A DNA stretch of 12,467 nt from Pseudomonadota bacterium (GTDB taxonomy: Bacteria > Pseudomonadota > Alphaproteobacteria > UBA9655): positions 1 to 12,467 of the forward strand of contig JAKBAL010000016.1 of NCBI GenBank assembly GCA_021809225.1, read 5' to 3'. A program made the position numbers and the translations under genes. Below, piece by piece: positions 1 to 6,713 of this stretch; within the stretch, counting starts at the first letter, position 1, and every line of letters begins with the position of its first letter. Under the pieces are notes generated by a model. It was given only the letters and a program-made list of their open reading frames with translations. It had not been told where the DNA came from and searched no databases.

Positions 1-15
1 GGTGTTGAAAGTTTT

Positions 16-160
16 AAAGACTAGATTGCTCTCGCCACAACGAAGCCTTGAGCGTAGCCTGGTCGGAGCAACTTTCTCTCACAATCTTTAGCCCACTGGC
101 TCCAGACCGAAGCTAAAAATTGCGACCCCCGCAAAAAGCGGGGGGAAGCAATCCAGCTTT
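16..160. repeat. Interspersed non-coding element with imperfect inverted ends
   Basis: The left end (16-30, AAAGACTAGATTGCT) and the reverse complement of the right end (147-160, AAAGCTGGATTGCT) match except for one inserted base and one substitution, so the roughly 145-bp stretch is bounded by inverted repeats. Inside, GGTCGGAGC (61-69) can pair with GCTCCAGACC (99-108) with one bulged base, and 119-152 forms a strong hairpin. I see no coding potential. The ATTGCGA...AAGCAATCCAG right end resembles, from memory, short palindromic repeats scattered in many bacterial genomes including intracellular ones. Only one copy is in the window, so repetition in the genome is inferred. A degenerate MITE or REP-like element fits best. 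Confidence 0.5.
119..152 (-). terminator. Strong hairpin, possible terminator of the hslV transcript
   Basis: A 7-bp GC stem (126-132 with 138-144, loop AAAAA) sits inside an outer 5-bp stem ATTGC/GCAAT (119-123 with 148-152). It lies about 25 bp past the stop of the 86-residue gene on the minus strand. In that direction a T5 run follows only after the outer stem sequence has begun, so it is not a textbook intrinsic terminator. The hairpin also belongs to the repeat-like element. Termination is inferred from position and stability. Confidence 0.4.
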
Positions 161-177
161 AGTATAAATTATATATC

Positions 178-438
178 CTATTCTTCAACAACATCCACAC
201 CCTTAATCAGCAAGAGAATGAAAGCAAGGGGAAAAAATAGAATCGCCCAGAAAATAAGCCAGCCATAACTTCCCCGATAGGATAGAGCTAAGTATTTGTT
301 ATCCCTTTGAATTACACCATTCTTTATGGCAAGAATAATACCTACTGGAAAAAAGATGATGATACAAAGGATAAATAATACGACGTTGCCCTTATATTTA
401 AAGGGGTAGCTATGTTTTACTTTGTGTGTATTTGTCAT
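178..438 (-). CDS. Small two-helix membrane protein, unknown function
   Basis: 86 residues, not assigned to any family. Two hydrophobic segments (about 18-38 and 58-78) are joined by a polar loop containing RDNKY and YRGSYGW, and the C-terminus is acidic (VEE). The two segments look like copies of each other: IIIFFPVGIILAIKNGV against AILFFPLAFILLLIKGV, suggesting an internal duplication of one helix unit. It probably sits in the inner membrane. It starts 14 bp after the hslV stop on the same strand with no clear promoter and only a weak ribosome binding site, so co-transcription with hslV is likely. A role with HslV is not shown by the sequence. Confidence 0.7.
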   Translation of the reverse strand: MTNTHKVKHSYPFKYKGNVVLFILCIIIFFPVGIILAIKNGVIQRDNKYLALSYRGSYGWLIFWAILFFPLAFILLLIKGVDVVEE

Positions 439-452
439 ATATTTACCGTAAT

Positions 453-1007
453 TTAACCTTCAATTTTTTCCACTACAATACTTGTATTCGTATAAACACA
501 CATCTCAGCTGCAATATTCATAGATTTTTCTACAATCATTTCAATCGTAAATCCCTCTATGTCGAATAAGGCGTGGGCAGCAGCTAGCGCATAGGCTCCC
601 CCGGCCCCAATCCCCATAAGGCCACTTTCGCTTTCTAAAACATCGCCTTTACTTGTGACGATGAGAGAGTGTGTTGAGTTCACGATGGCCATCATTGCAT
701 CAAGATGCTGGAGATAGGGATCTCTCCGCCAATCTTTAGCGAGGTCGACACATGCCCGAATTAATTGGTGGGGATTTTGCTCAATTTTGGCTTCAAGACG
801 TTCAAAGAGGAATAAAGCATCTGCCGTTGATCCTGCAAAACCAGCAATTACGTCTCCCTTTCCCAGTCGTCTAACTTTACGAACGTTAGATTTAAGAATC
901 AGGTTGCCCGTCGTTACTTGACCATCAGCAGCAATCAGAACTTCTTTTCCCTTGCGCACAGATAAAATGGTCGTACCTTGCCAAGCCGTTGGTTCATTTT
1001 CCTTCAT
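453..1007 (-). CDS. hslV: HslV, proteolytic subunit of the HslUV (ClpYQ) protease
   Basis: 184 residues, full length for the family. HslV forms a double-hexamer threonine peptidase in the cytoplasm that degrades substrates unfolded by the ATPase HslU. The [10 protein letters not shown] segment places the catalytic threonine at residue 12 after an 11-residue propeptide, as in other alphaproteobacteria. The partners equivalent to mature Asp17 and Lys33 are D28 (AADGQV) and K44 (NVRKVRR). [10 protein letters not shown] and LAKDWRRD are also typical. One oddity: the conserved GSGG motif reads GAGG (134-137), so mature Ser124 is alanine (codon GCC). A GGAG ribosome binding site lies 8 bases before the ATG. 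The next gene downstream is a small membrane protein rather than hslU. Identity is certain; full activity is not. Confidence 0.96.
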   Translation of the reverse strand: MKENEPTAWQGTTILSVRKGKEVLIAADGQVTTGNLILKSNVRKVRRLGKGDVIAGFAGSTADALFLFERLEAKIEQNPHQLIRACVDLAKDWRRDPYLQHLDAMMAIVNSTHSLIVTSKGDVLESESGLMGIGAGGAYALAAAHALFDIEGFTIEMIVEKSMNIAAEMCVYTNTSIVVEKIEG

Positions 1008-1039
1008 TGGCCGTTCTCCAAACTTATGTTAATAATATT

Positions 1040-1069
1040 AAAATAACATATGGTATGCTTGTTTGTCAT
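1040..1069 (-). promoter_or_regulatory. Candidate promoter of hslV
   Basis: On the minus strand ATGACA (1064-1069, 5/6 to the -35 consensus) is followed after 18 bases by TATTTT (1040-1045, 4/6 to the -10). This predicts a leader of about 25 bases before the hslV start. The 86-bp gap to the divergent HIT gene is very AT-rich, so chance matches are likely. I found no convincing promoter for the HIT gene in the same gap. Confidence 0.35.
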
Positions 1070-1093
1070 CGTATGAAATAAGGAGGACACACG

Positions 1094-1459
1094 ATGGAAT
1101 ATGATAAAAACAATATTTTTGCAAAGATCCTTAGGAAAGAAATTCCTGCTGCCATCATCTATGAAGATGAGTATGCCTTGGCTTTCCATGATATTATGCC
1201 AAAAGCGCCTATTCATATTTTAGTGATTCCTAAGGGAGAATTTATTTCTTTTTTTGATTTTTCTGAAAAAGCAACACCTGAGCTGATTGTTGGGTTGGCC
1301 AAGGCGATTCACCAAGTTATTAAATCCTTTGGCCTTCAAAAAGATGGCTTTCGAATTCTTTCCAATCATGGTGAAAATGGAGGACAAGAAGTTTTCCATT
1401 ATCATGTTCACATCTTTGGGGGACGTCCCTTAGGTCGAATGATTGCACAAGATTTATGA
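1094..1459 (+). CDS. HIT-family nucleotide hydrolase (Hint-like)
   Basis: 121 residues, a complete single-domain histidine triad protein. The triad is H102-Y-H104-V-H106-I-F, preceded by GGQEVF and followed by GG, as in the Hint branch (purine nucleoside phosphoramidases that hydrolyse AMP-N bonds). The N-terminal NIFAKILRKEIPA and HILVIPK segments are typical too. The substrate in this organism is unknown. A consensus AGGAGG lies 7 bases before the ATG. The stop overlaps the rimB start as ATGA, so the two genes are translationally coupled and this is the first gene of a plus-strand run with rimB and rimK. It is cytoplasmic; no signal peptide is seen. Confidence 0.95.
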   Translation: MEYDKNNIFAKILRKEIPAAIIYEDEYALAFHDIMPKAPIHILVIPKGEFISFFDFSEKATPELIVGLAKAIHQVIKSFGLQKDGFRILSNHGENGGQEVFHYHVHIFGGRPLGRMIAQDL

Positions 1460-1914
1460 AGCAAAAAAAACAAAAACTTATTTCAGGTTGGAGAGAATGG
1501 GCTCAATTACCTGAACTTAGAGTTGAAATGATTAAAGTCAAGATTGATACGGGTGCTAAAACATCTTCTCTCCATGCATTTGAGCTTTCAACCTTTACTT
1601 ATATGGGCAGAGATTGTGTACAGTTTGATGTCCACCCTATCCAAGACAACGACCTTATTACCCATACCTGTATATGCCCCATTGTAGATTATCGATGGAT
1701 CACAAGCTCGACGGGGCACAGCCAAAAGCGGTTTATCATTCACACAACTTTAAAAATGGGAGAATTTTCTACTCTTACCGAAATTTCTCTTGCAAATCGA
1801 GATGAAATGGGGTTTCGAATGTTGGTCGGACGTAACGCCATTAAAAAAGGGATTCTGGTAGATCCGAGTCATTCTTTTCTCTTAGGCCGTAAAACAACGT
1901 TAACGAAAAAGTAA
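1456..1914 (+). CDS. rimB: RimB-type retropepsin-like protease (ATP-dependent zinc protease family)
   Basis: 152 residues, normal length for the RimB/zinc protease family (PF05618). The aspartic protease-like signature KIDTGAKTSSLHA has its catalytic Asp at 31, and the second family motif RMLVGRNAI is at 121-129. In Pseudomonas the RimB protein works against RimK by removing glutamates from the C-terminus of ribosomal protein S6. The family name reflects older annotation; the fold is retropepsin-like. The ATG overlaps the stop of the HIT gene by 4 bases and there is no separate ribosome binding site, so translation should be coupled. rimK begins 24 bp after the stop, which strongly supports this role. 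Confidence 0.9.
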   Translation: MKQKKQKLISGWREWAQLPELRVEMIKVKIDTGAKTSSLHAFELSTFTYMGRDCVQFDVHPIQDNDLITHTCICPIVDYRWITSSTGHSQKRFIIHTTLKMGEFSTLTEISLANRDEMGFRMLVGRNAIKKGILVDPSHSFLLGRKTTLTKK

Positions 1915-1926
1915 AACTCTTTTGAC

Positions 1927-1930
1927 AGGA
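1927..1930 (+). promoter_or_regulatory. Ribosome binding site that fixes the rimK start
   Basis: AGGA at 1927-1930 overlaps the first of two in-frame ATGs (1930) and lies 8 bases before the second (1939). Only the second is correctly spaced. The family N-terminus (MKI..., as in E. coli RimK) also begins at the second ATG. Confidence 0.75.
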
Positions 1931-1938
1931 TGGTTTAT

Positions 1939-2838
1939 ATGAAGATTCTTATGATGGCACGCAATCCAACGCTTTATTCTCACCGCCGCTTGGTTGAAGC
2001 TGCACTTGCGCGTGGCCATACAATTGATGTTATTGATACCCTTCAAGTTTATATGAATATTGCCGCCCACCATCCCCAGATTAAATATAAAGGACAATCA
2101 CTCGAAGGGTATGATGCGGTCATTCCCCGTATTGGTGCCTCCATTACCCTTTATGGTCTTGCCGTCTTACGCCAACTTGAAACCATGGGGGTTTGGTCTC
2201 TCAATGACTCTGTTGCTATTGGAAGATCTCGTGATAAATTACGTTCAATGCAAGTTTTAGCCCGCAAGGGAATTGGGCTCCCCATCACAGCCTTTGCTCA
2301 CTCCGCAAAATATATAGATGATATGATTGAAATGGTTGGAGGAGCCCCTATTGTTATCAAACTTTTAGAAGGAACCCAAGGTCTTGGGGTGGTTTTAGGA
2401 GAAACCCATACCTCAGCTCGTAGTGTTATTGAAGCCTTTCGAAAAGTGAATGTGAATATCCTGCTACAAGAATATATTAAAGAAGCTGACGCTTCAGACA
2501 TTCGCTGCATCGTCGTGGGCGGTAAAGTTGTTGCTTCCATGAAACGTAAGGGGCCACCAGGAGATTTTCGCTCAAATCTTCATCGAGGAGGAACAGCTGC
2601 AAAAGAGAAAATTTCCCCTGAAGAACGCTCTGTTGCTGTCCGCAGTGCTGCCCTTATGGGGCTTAATGTATGTGGTGTGGATATTTTGCGCACCCATCAC
2701 GGTCCGGTTATCATGGAAGTAAACTCTTCTCCTGGTCTTGAAGGTATTGAAAAAGCAACAGAAGTCGACGTCGCCACAAAAATTATCCAGTTTATAGAAA
2801 ACCACGCCACATCAGAGCAATCGAAAGCAAAAGGATAA
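1939..2838 (+). CDS. rimK: RimK, ribosomal protein S6 glutamate ligase
   Basis: 299 residues from the chosen start, the same length as E. coli RimK (300). RimK is an ATP-grasp ligase that adds glutamates to the C-terminus of ribosomal protein S6. The N-terminal pre-ATP-grasp domain carries [11 protein letters not shown] and [11 protein letters not shown]. The ATP-binding core has K141 and EGTQG (144-148), then [11 protein letters not shown] (208-218). The metal-binding set is D248, E260 and N262 in [11 protein letters not shown]. These match RimK better than the related ligases LysX or MptN. It follows rimB closely and precedes a small exported-protein gene after 3 bp. A start at 1930 would add three residues but lacks a ribosome binding site. 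Confidence 0.95.
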   Translation: MKILMMARNPTLYSHRRLVEAALARGHTIDVIDTLQVYMNIAAHHPQIKYKGQSLEGYDAVIPRIGASITLYGLAVLRQLETMGVWSLNDSVAIGRSRDKLRSMQVLARKGIGLPITAFAHSAKYIDDMIEMVGGAPIVIKLLEGTQGLGVVLGETHTSARSVIEAFRKVNVNILLQEYIKEADASDIRCIVVGGKVVASMKRKGPPGDFRSNLHRGGTAAKEKISPEERSVAVRSAALMGLNVCGVDILRTHHGPVIMEVNSSPGLEGIEKATEVDVATKIIQFIENHATSEQSKAKG

Positions 2839-2841
2839 TTG

Positions 2842-3201
2842 ATGAAAATCGATAAAATTATAAAATTTTTAAAAAAACCAAGAGGCAGAACGCAACCTCA
2901 AATAATATTATTTACGATGATGTTTTTACTAGGGGGGGTTATTGGCGAGACCGTTGAGGCTCAAAGTACTTGTGCCTGCGTAGTCAATGAAAACAATCCA
3001 GCATTAAAAGACAACAAAACCCTTACTCGCTATTCTTTTCTTTGTTACGCGAGTCATAGTTTAGAATCGAATCTAGAAGTACTAGAGGAGGGAATTTTGC
3101 CGGCAGAAGAAGTCCAAAAAAAGTTTATAAGCTTATTGAAAAAACATCATTATGACGAGTGTATAAAAATAGGAAATAATCTAATTACAATAAAAAAATA
3201 A
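2842..3201 (+). CDS. Small exported cysteine-containing protein, unknown function
   Basis: 119 residues, no family recognised. A basic N-terminus (KFLKKPRGR) precedes a hydrophobic stretch at about 21-34 and a likely signal peptidase site after VEA (near residue 39), so it is probably exported. The mature part has four cysteines (TCAC, FLCYA, DECIK), enough for two disulphides in the periplasm, and a lysine-rich C-terminal half. AAGGA lies 6 bases before the ATG at 2842; a TTG three bases upstream is in frame but badly spaced. It begins 3 bp after rimK and is probably co-transcribed. The region is more AT-rich than rimK. Confidence 0.75.
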   Translation: MKIDKIIKFLKKPRGRTQPQIILFTMMFLLGGVIGETVEAQSTCACVVNENNPALKDNKTLTRYSFLCYASHSLESNLEVLEEGILPAEEVQKKFISLLKKHHYDECIKIGNNLITIKK

Positions 3202-3238
3202 ACAAAATATTATATTAAGGTAGTAAGGCATTAAAAAA

Positions 3239-4750
3239 ATGAAAAATAAAAAAACCCCAACGCTCGCAGAGGGGCATGGCAATGTCAGAGGCCTTGTTGA
3301 ATTTTGGGAATCAGATGCAGCTGTTGCTCACATTATCAAGATTTATAATAAAAATGTTGCTCTCATTCGAGATGCCTTCCTTGATATTGCCCAATCAAAA
3401 AAACCTCCTCAAAAGCTTCCTAAGGTAGAGAATGCAACTTATCCGTACCTTGGGATCAAAGTAACAAGCCAAAATTTAAATGTAGATCACCGTATCGCTT
3501 TCGGAGCAGTGCTTGAATGCGGCACCTATGGGACAACCTTAACGCGTCCTGATATTTTTCACGCCTACTACAAACAACAAATTGAACTTCTAATTAATCA
3601 CCATAAAACATCCGTTGTTGTAGGAGAAAGCGATTGGCCTATTCCTTTGCCATTCGTTGATGAATGGGACTCTGTAACTTTTCAATCCGAGCAACTTTGG
3701 CAAAGTCCAATCATGTTTGCGCTTCCTAATCTCAGCGTTGTTGATGATAGCATTGTTAACGGAACCTATAAGGTCAAGAAAGGACAGCCTATCCCTCTTG
3801 CCCTTTTCACGGGTGAACGGGTGGACTTTTCCTTAGGGCGGCTTCACCACTATTGCGGAACCTCTGCAAAACATTTCCAACATTTCATTCTCCTCACAAA
3901 CTATCAGCAGTACGTGAATGAATTTGTTGAATATGCCCACAAATGCCTTGAGACAAGTGATGAATACACAGCTCTTATTGAACCTGGGGACTATGTTACC
4001 CCTAACCCTCGTCTAAAAAATGAAATTCCTCAGGGTACAAAAAGCCCCATTCTGCCTCAAATGCCTGCTTATCACTTAAAAAAGAAAGGCGATTTAGGCA
4101 TTACCTTCATCAATATTGGCGTTGGTCCCACAAATGCAAAGACGATTACCGATCATTTGGCTGTCTTACGTCCTCACTGTTGGCTTATGCTTGGACATTG
4201 CGCAGGTTTGCGACGCAGCCAACGGTTAGGTGATTATGTCTTAGCGCACGCTTATGTGAGAGAAGATCATGTTCTTAATGAGGATCTCCCTTCTTGGGTC
4301 CCTGTTCCCCCCATTGCTGAAATTCAAACGGCCCTTCAACAAGCCGTTGCTAATATAACTGGGGAAAAGGGGCTTAATTTAAAAGATCGTATGCGCACGG
4401 GAACGATTGTATCGACCGATAATCGCAACTGGGAATTACGATCCCAAGTCATGATGGAACGTTTTCGCCAAAGCCGTGCGATTGCCCTTGATATGGAATC
4501 AGCAACGATTGCTGCCAATGGTTTTCGCATGCGCGTTCCTTACGGCACACTTCTTTGTGTTTCAGATAAGCCAATTCATGGTGAGCTCAAACTTCGGGGA
4601 ATGGCACATAACTTTTACCGACAAAGTGTCTCTCAACATCTTCATATTGGCATTGAAACGATTCGTATTCTTGAAGAAGAACTTAACAAGGGGGAAGTCG
4701 TCATCCACTCTCGCAAATTGCGCAACTTTGATGAACCTCCCTTCCGTTAA
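3239..4750 (+). CDS. amn: AMP nucleosidase
   Basis: 503 residues, close to E. coli Amn (484). The enzyme cleaves AMP to adenine and ribose 5-phosphate and helps set the adenylate pool. The N-terminal AMP nucleosidase domain (about 15-190, with AFGAVLECGTYGTTLTRPD) is followed by a nucleoside phosphorylase-fold catalytic domain (about 270-480). Recognisable parts are INIGVGPTNAKT, LMLGHCAGLRRSQRLGDYVLA, LDMES (D418-S421) and VSDKP, whose D443 is probably the catalytic aspartate. A weak AGG lies 10 bases before the ATG. It is 37 bp after the cysteine-protein gene with no terminator seen, so it may be read from the same transcript. It is cytoplasmic and converges on the EamA gene with a 3-bp gap. 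Confidence 0.95.
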   Translation: MKNKKTPTLAEGHGNVRGLVEFWESDAAVAHIIKIYNKNVALIRDAFLDIAQSKKPPQKLPKVENATYPYLGIKVTSQNLNVDHRIAFGAVLECGTYGTTLTRPDIFHAYYKQQIELLINHHKTSVVVGESDWPIPLPFVDEWDSVTFQSEQLWQSPIMFALPNLSVVDDSIVNGTYKVKKGQPIPLALFTGERVDFSLGRLHHYCGTSAKHFQHFILLTNYQQYVNEFVEYAHKCLETSDEYTALIEPGDYVTPNPRLKNEIPQGTKSPILPQMPAYHLKKKGDLGITFINIGVGPTNAKTITDHLAVLRPHCWLMLGHCAGLRRSQRLGDYVLAHAYVREDHVLNEDLPSWVPVPPIAEIQTALQQAVANITGEKGLNLKDRMRTGTIVSTDNRNWELRSQVMMERFRQSRAIALDMESATIAANGFRMRVPYGTLLCVSDKPIHGELKLRGMAHNFYRQSVSQHLHIGIETIRILEEELNKGEVVIHSRKLRNFDEPPFR

Positions 4751-4753
4751 GGC

Positions 4754-5680
4754 TCAGGCCGCTTTCCTACTCAAAGGAAGAGCGACAACTTCTTCTTGTA
4801 TAATCTTTTTCCCTGTCTTTCGCGCTAAAATAATAATATTCCCAAGAATAATGAGCCCTATGCCAGCAAAAATATGAAGCTCCCACACGAAATTTTCAAA
4901 GAGTGTCGAAACGCATAAAGCTACAATAGGAACCATAACCAAAGAATAGGCGGCCTTGCTCGCACCAATACGCCCCAAAAGGGTCAGGTAACACCCAAAC
5001 GCAAAAATCGATCCAAAAACGGCAAGGTAGAGGAGAGATAAAATATAAGGAGTTGAAAAATCAAATTGGAGAGCAATTCCCTTGAACCAAATCACACCGA
5101 TCATCAAAAGAGCTCCATACCCCATGGCATAGGCATTGCTTGTCGTCACAGGAATGCTTTCTTTCTGATTCTGCGTGGAAATCATATTTCCATAAGAGGC
5201 TAAAATTCCTCCCAAAAGGCTTAAGAAAATACCGAAAAGACTTTCATTTGAAAGATCTAAAGTTGAAAGGGCAGGCCAAAAAGTCATGACCATTCCAATC
5301 ACGCCACACACTGCTCCTAAGATGACGGGGCGGGTGAGGGGAGTACGGTAAAAAATGAATGAGTTAATAATATTAAAAACAAGAACCATTGAAAACCCAA
5401 TCGCATTTAATCCACTCACGATATAACGACTAGCCGCGTAGGCAGCCATATAATTCATTGAAAATAAAAAAAATCCTTGGGCAATAAAGAAAAGATGACT
5501 CTTCCAAGAAAACTTCAGATTCAGCTTTCTAAAAAGACACCACACAAAAATGAGGAGAGAGGCCAGTCCAAAACGATAGCAAATAGAAACATCGATGGGA
5601 ATCGTACCTAATTGAAAAGTAATTGCAAACCACGTCGAGCCCCAAATGAACACCGTCATCATGTATAAAAAGATATTCAT
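4754..5680 (-). CDS. EamA/DMT-superfamily transporter
   Basis: 308 residues, typical for the 10-helix drug/metabolite transporter superfamily with two EamA repeats. The first helix carries the family hallmark FIWGSTWFAI (11-20); ASRYIVSGLNAIGFSMVLVFN lies in the first repeat and a second hydrophobic five-helix set runs from about 150 to 285. The cytoplasmic tail is short and basic (ARKTGKKI). It should be an inner-membrane exporter or importer of small metabolites; the substrate cannot be told from sequence. GTGGGG upstream of the ATG may serve as ribosome binding site. It stands alone, convergent with amn, with its own candidate promoter. Confidence 0.92.
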   Translation of the reverse strand: MNIFLYMMTVFIWGSTWFAITFQLGTIPIDVSICYRFGLASLLIFVWCLFRKLNLKFSWKSHLFFIAQGFFLFSMNYMAAYAASRYIVSGLNAIGFSMVLVFNIINSFIFYRTPLTRPVILGAVCGVIGMVMTFWPALSTLDLSNESLFGIFLSLLGGILASYGNMISTQNQKESIPVTTSNAYAMGYGALLMIGVIWFKGIALQFDFSTPYILSLLYLAVFGSIFAFGCYLTLLGRIGASKAAYSLVMVPIVALCVSTLFENFVWELHIFAGIGLIILGNIIILARKTGKKIIQEEVVALPLSRKAA

Positions 5681-5709
5681 AAGAACCCCACCCGCGCCTC
5701 ACTACTTTT

Positions 5710-5738
5710 TATATAGGAGGAAGGCCGGCTCAGATCAA
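5710..5738 (-). promoter_or_regulatory. Candidate promoter of the EamA transporter gene
   Basis: On the minus strand TTGATC (5733-5738, 4/6 to consensus) and TATATA (5710-5715) are separated by 17 bases. A start near 5703 would give a leader of about 23 bases. Confidence 0.5.
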
Positions 5739-5823
5739 GAGAATCATTATTTAATTTTTCGCATATGTTCCCTTTGGTATCCCCCCACTTAGGGTTTTCT
5801 GGATTACAAGGCAGGGACGAGTG

Positions 5824-5851
5824 AAAAAAAAAGCTTATTCACGCAAAATAA
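5824..5851 (-). terminator. Possible weak intrinsic terminator of rpmG
   Basis: Just past the rpmG stop, the minus strand reads a 5-bp A/T stem TTATT/AATAA (7-base loop), then GC and nine T. The U-tract is good but the stem is weak. It may act together with the gap to the next gene. Confidence 0.3.
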
Positions 5852-5859
5852 AGAACGTC

Positions 5860-6027
5860 TTATTTGATTTTTGTTTCTTTAAACTCAACGTGTTTGCGCA
5901 CTTTTGGATCGTATTTGCGCATCACGAGTTTTTCAGTGAGCTTGCGTGGGTTTTTCGTCTTCACATAGAAAAAACCTGTACCAGCCGTGCTTTCCATCTT
6001 AATTGAAATTGTATTTTTCTTTGCCAT
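5860..6027 (-). CDS. rpmG: 50S ribosomal protein L33
   Basis: 55 residues, the normal L33 length. The translation begins [20 protein letters not shown] and continues with [14 protein letters not shown] and a basic [14 protein letters not shown] end, matching the proteobacterial L33 pattern. It lacks the zinc-ribbon cysteines, so it is the cysteine-free form. It binds the 50S subunit near the E site. It stands alone, not beside rpmB, with a strong sigma70-like promoter about 30 bp upstream. The ribosome binding site is weak (GGA, 9 bases from the ATG). Confidence 0.95.
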   Translation of the reverse strand: MAKKNTISIKMESTAGTGFFYVKTKNPRKLTEKLVMRKYDPKVRKHVEFKETKIK

Positions 6028-6057
6028 TGTCTTTAATCCATCTTAGAAACTGGAGGC

Positions 6058-6085
6058 AGAATACTCTTTTTGTCAGACCTGTCAA
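6058..6085 (-). promoter_or_regulatory. Sigma70-type promoter of rpmG
   Basis: The minus strand has a perfect TTGACA -35 box (6080-6085), a 16-base spacer and TATTCT as -10 (6058-6063, 4/6). Transcription from about 6051 gives a leader of about 24 bases before the rpmG ATG. This is the best promoter match in the window. Confidence 0.7.
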
Positions 6086-6118
6086 GGCTTAACACCAGTC
6101 ATAGAATCATCTCTCTAA

Positions 6119-6136
6119 ATTGTAAAGATTTACAAT
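6119..6136. promoter_or_regulatory. Perfect 8-bp inverted repeat, operator-like
   Basis: ATTGTAAA-GA-TTTACAAT has two perfect 8-base arms around a 2-base centre. It lies about 35 bp upstream of the rpmG -35 box, in the gap after the charged exported-protein gene. No T-tract follows on either strand, so it does not look like a terminator. A site for a dimeric DNA-binding protein is plausible; I cannot name the regulator. Confidence 0.4.
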
Positions 6137-6199
6137 CGTAAGGGGCGGATTATTTAACAATCGCGCCACCTGTAGAATTTTACGCCCGAAAGAACGAAA

Positions 6200-6553
6200 T
6201 CAAAGACCCTTCCTTCTCCTGTCCGGTTTTGCTTGATCTATTTCTTTTTCTAAATTTGAAAGTATTTGAGAAGCCAAGCCAAGTTCTCCCTGTAAAAATG
6301 CCTCATACATTCTAAGCTCTTTTAATTCTTCTTCAATATTTTTCCTATTTTGTTCTTGTTCATCTGGGCTAAGTTTTCTCTTCTCATGTTTTTTACCCTT
6401 TTTAGATTTAAAATTTACGTGGGGTCGATTATTGCCGCCCTTATCCTCCTTTTCACCGTCCTCTTCCATAGCCGAAGAAACGTTGGGCAACACTAAAGCC
6501 AGCACAAGAGAGGTTGCGCTTAAAAAGATTGAAAAATTATGTAGAGAACTCAT
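6200..6553 (-). CDS. Small exported, highly charged protein, unknown function
   Basis: 117 residues, no family recognised. A signal peptide is likely: hydrophobic residues 8-22, then NVSSA with cleavage near residue 28. The mature part begins with an acidic/Gly-Asn stretch (EEDGEKEDKGGNN), continues into a lysine-rich block (FKSKKGKKHEKRK, 48-60) and ends in an amphipathic, probably coiled-coil helix (about 62-107), closing with DRRRKGL. It has no cysteine. GGAG lies 8 bases before the ATG. The protein is probably periplasmic or secreted. It stands alone between the sdh block and rpmG; nothing in the context gives a function. Confidence 0.75.
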   Translation of the reverse strand: MSSLHNFSIFLSATSLVLALVLPNVSSAMEEDGEKEDKGGNNRPHVNFKSKKGKKHEKRKLSPDEQEQNRKNIEEELKELRMYEAFLQGELGLASQILSNLEKEIDQAKPDRRRKGL

Positions 6554-6630
6554 TTTTACAACTCCGTGTTAAATTTAAAAAATTATGAAAAACACGATCA
6601 GAATGGAACACCCTTATCGTAAGTTATTAT

Positions 6631-6656
6631 GAAAAAATCTATGAGGAAGTTTCCCT
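6631..6656 (-). terminator. Possible weak terminator of the sdh operon
   Basis: About 60 bases after the sdhB stop, the minus strand has a 5-bp stem (AGGGA with TTCCT, including one G-T pair, loop AAC; 6644-6656) followed 5 bases later by six T (6632-6637). The stem is short, so the call is tentative. Nothing better was found in the 160-bp gap. Confidence 0.3.
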
Positions 6657-6713
6657 AAACCAGCGCAGAATATAGCCATATCTTCGTAAGAGGCAAACTT
6701 ATTTTTAAGCCTT

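Noticed and set aside
1930..1938. Upstream ATG of rimK adding three residues
   Set aside because: It has no ribosome binding site in front, while AGGA is well spaced for the ATG at 1939 and RimK proteins begin MKI.
2839..2841. TTG start for the exported cysteine protein
   Set aside because: AAGGA is only 3 bases away, whereas the ATG at 2842 has proper spacing.
4751..4753. Bidirectional terminator between amn and the EamA gene
   Set aside because: The genes converge with a 3-bp gap and no hairpin with a T-run was found around the junction.
4476..4877. Plus-strand 133-residue frame spanning the amn end
   Set aside because: It lies out of frame in amn and runs antisense into the EamA gene; it is a shadow.
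5821..6006. Plus-strand open frame of 61 residues
   Set aside because: It lies antisense to rpmG, which is a clear L33 with its own promoter.
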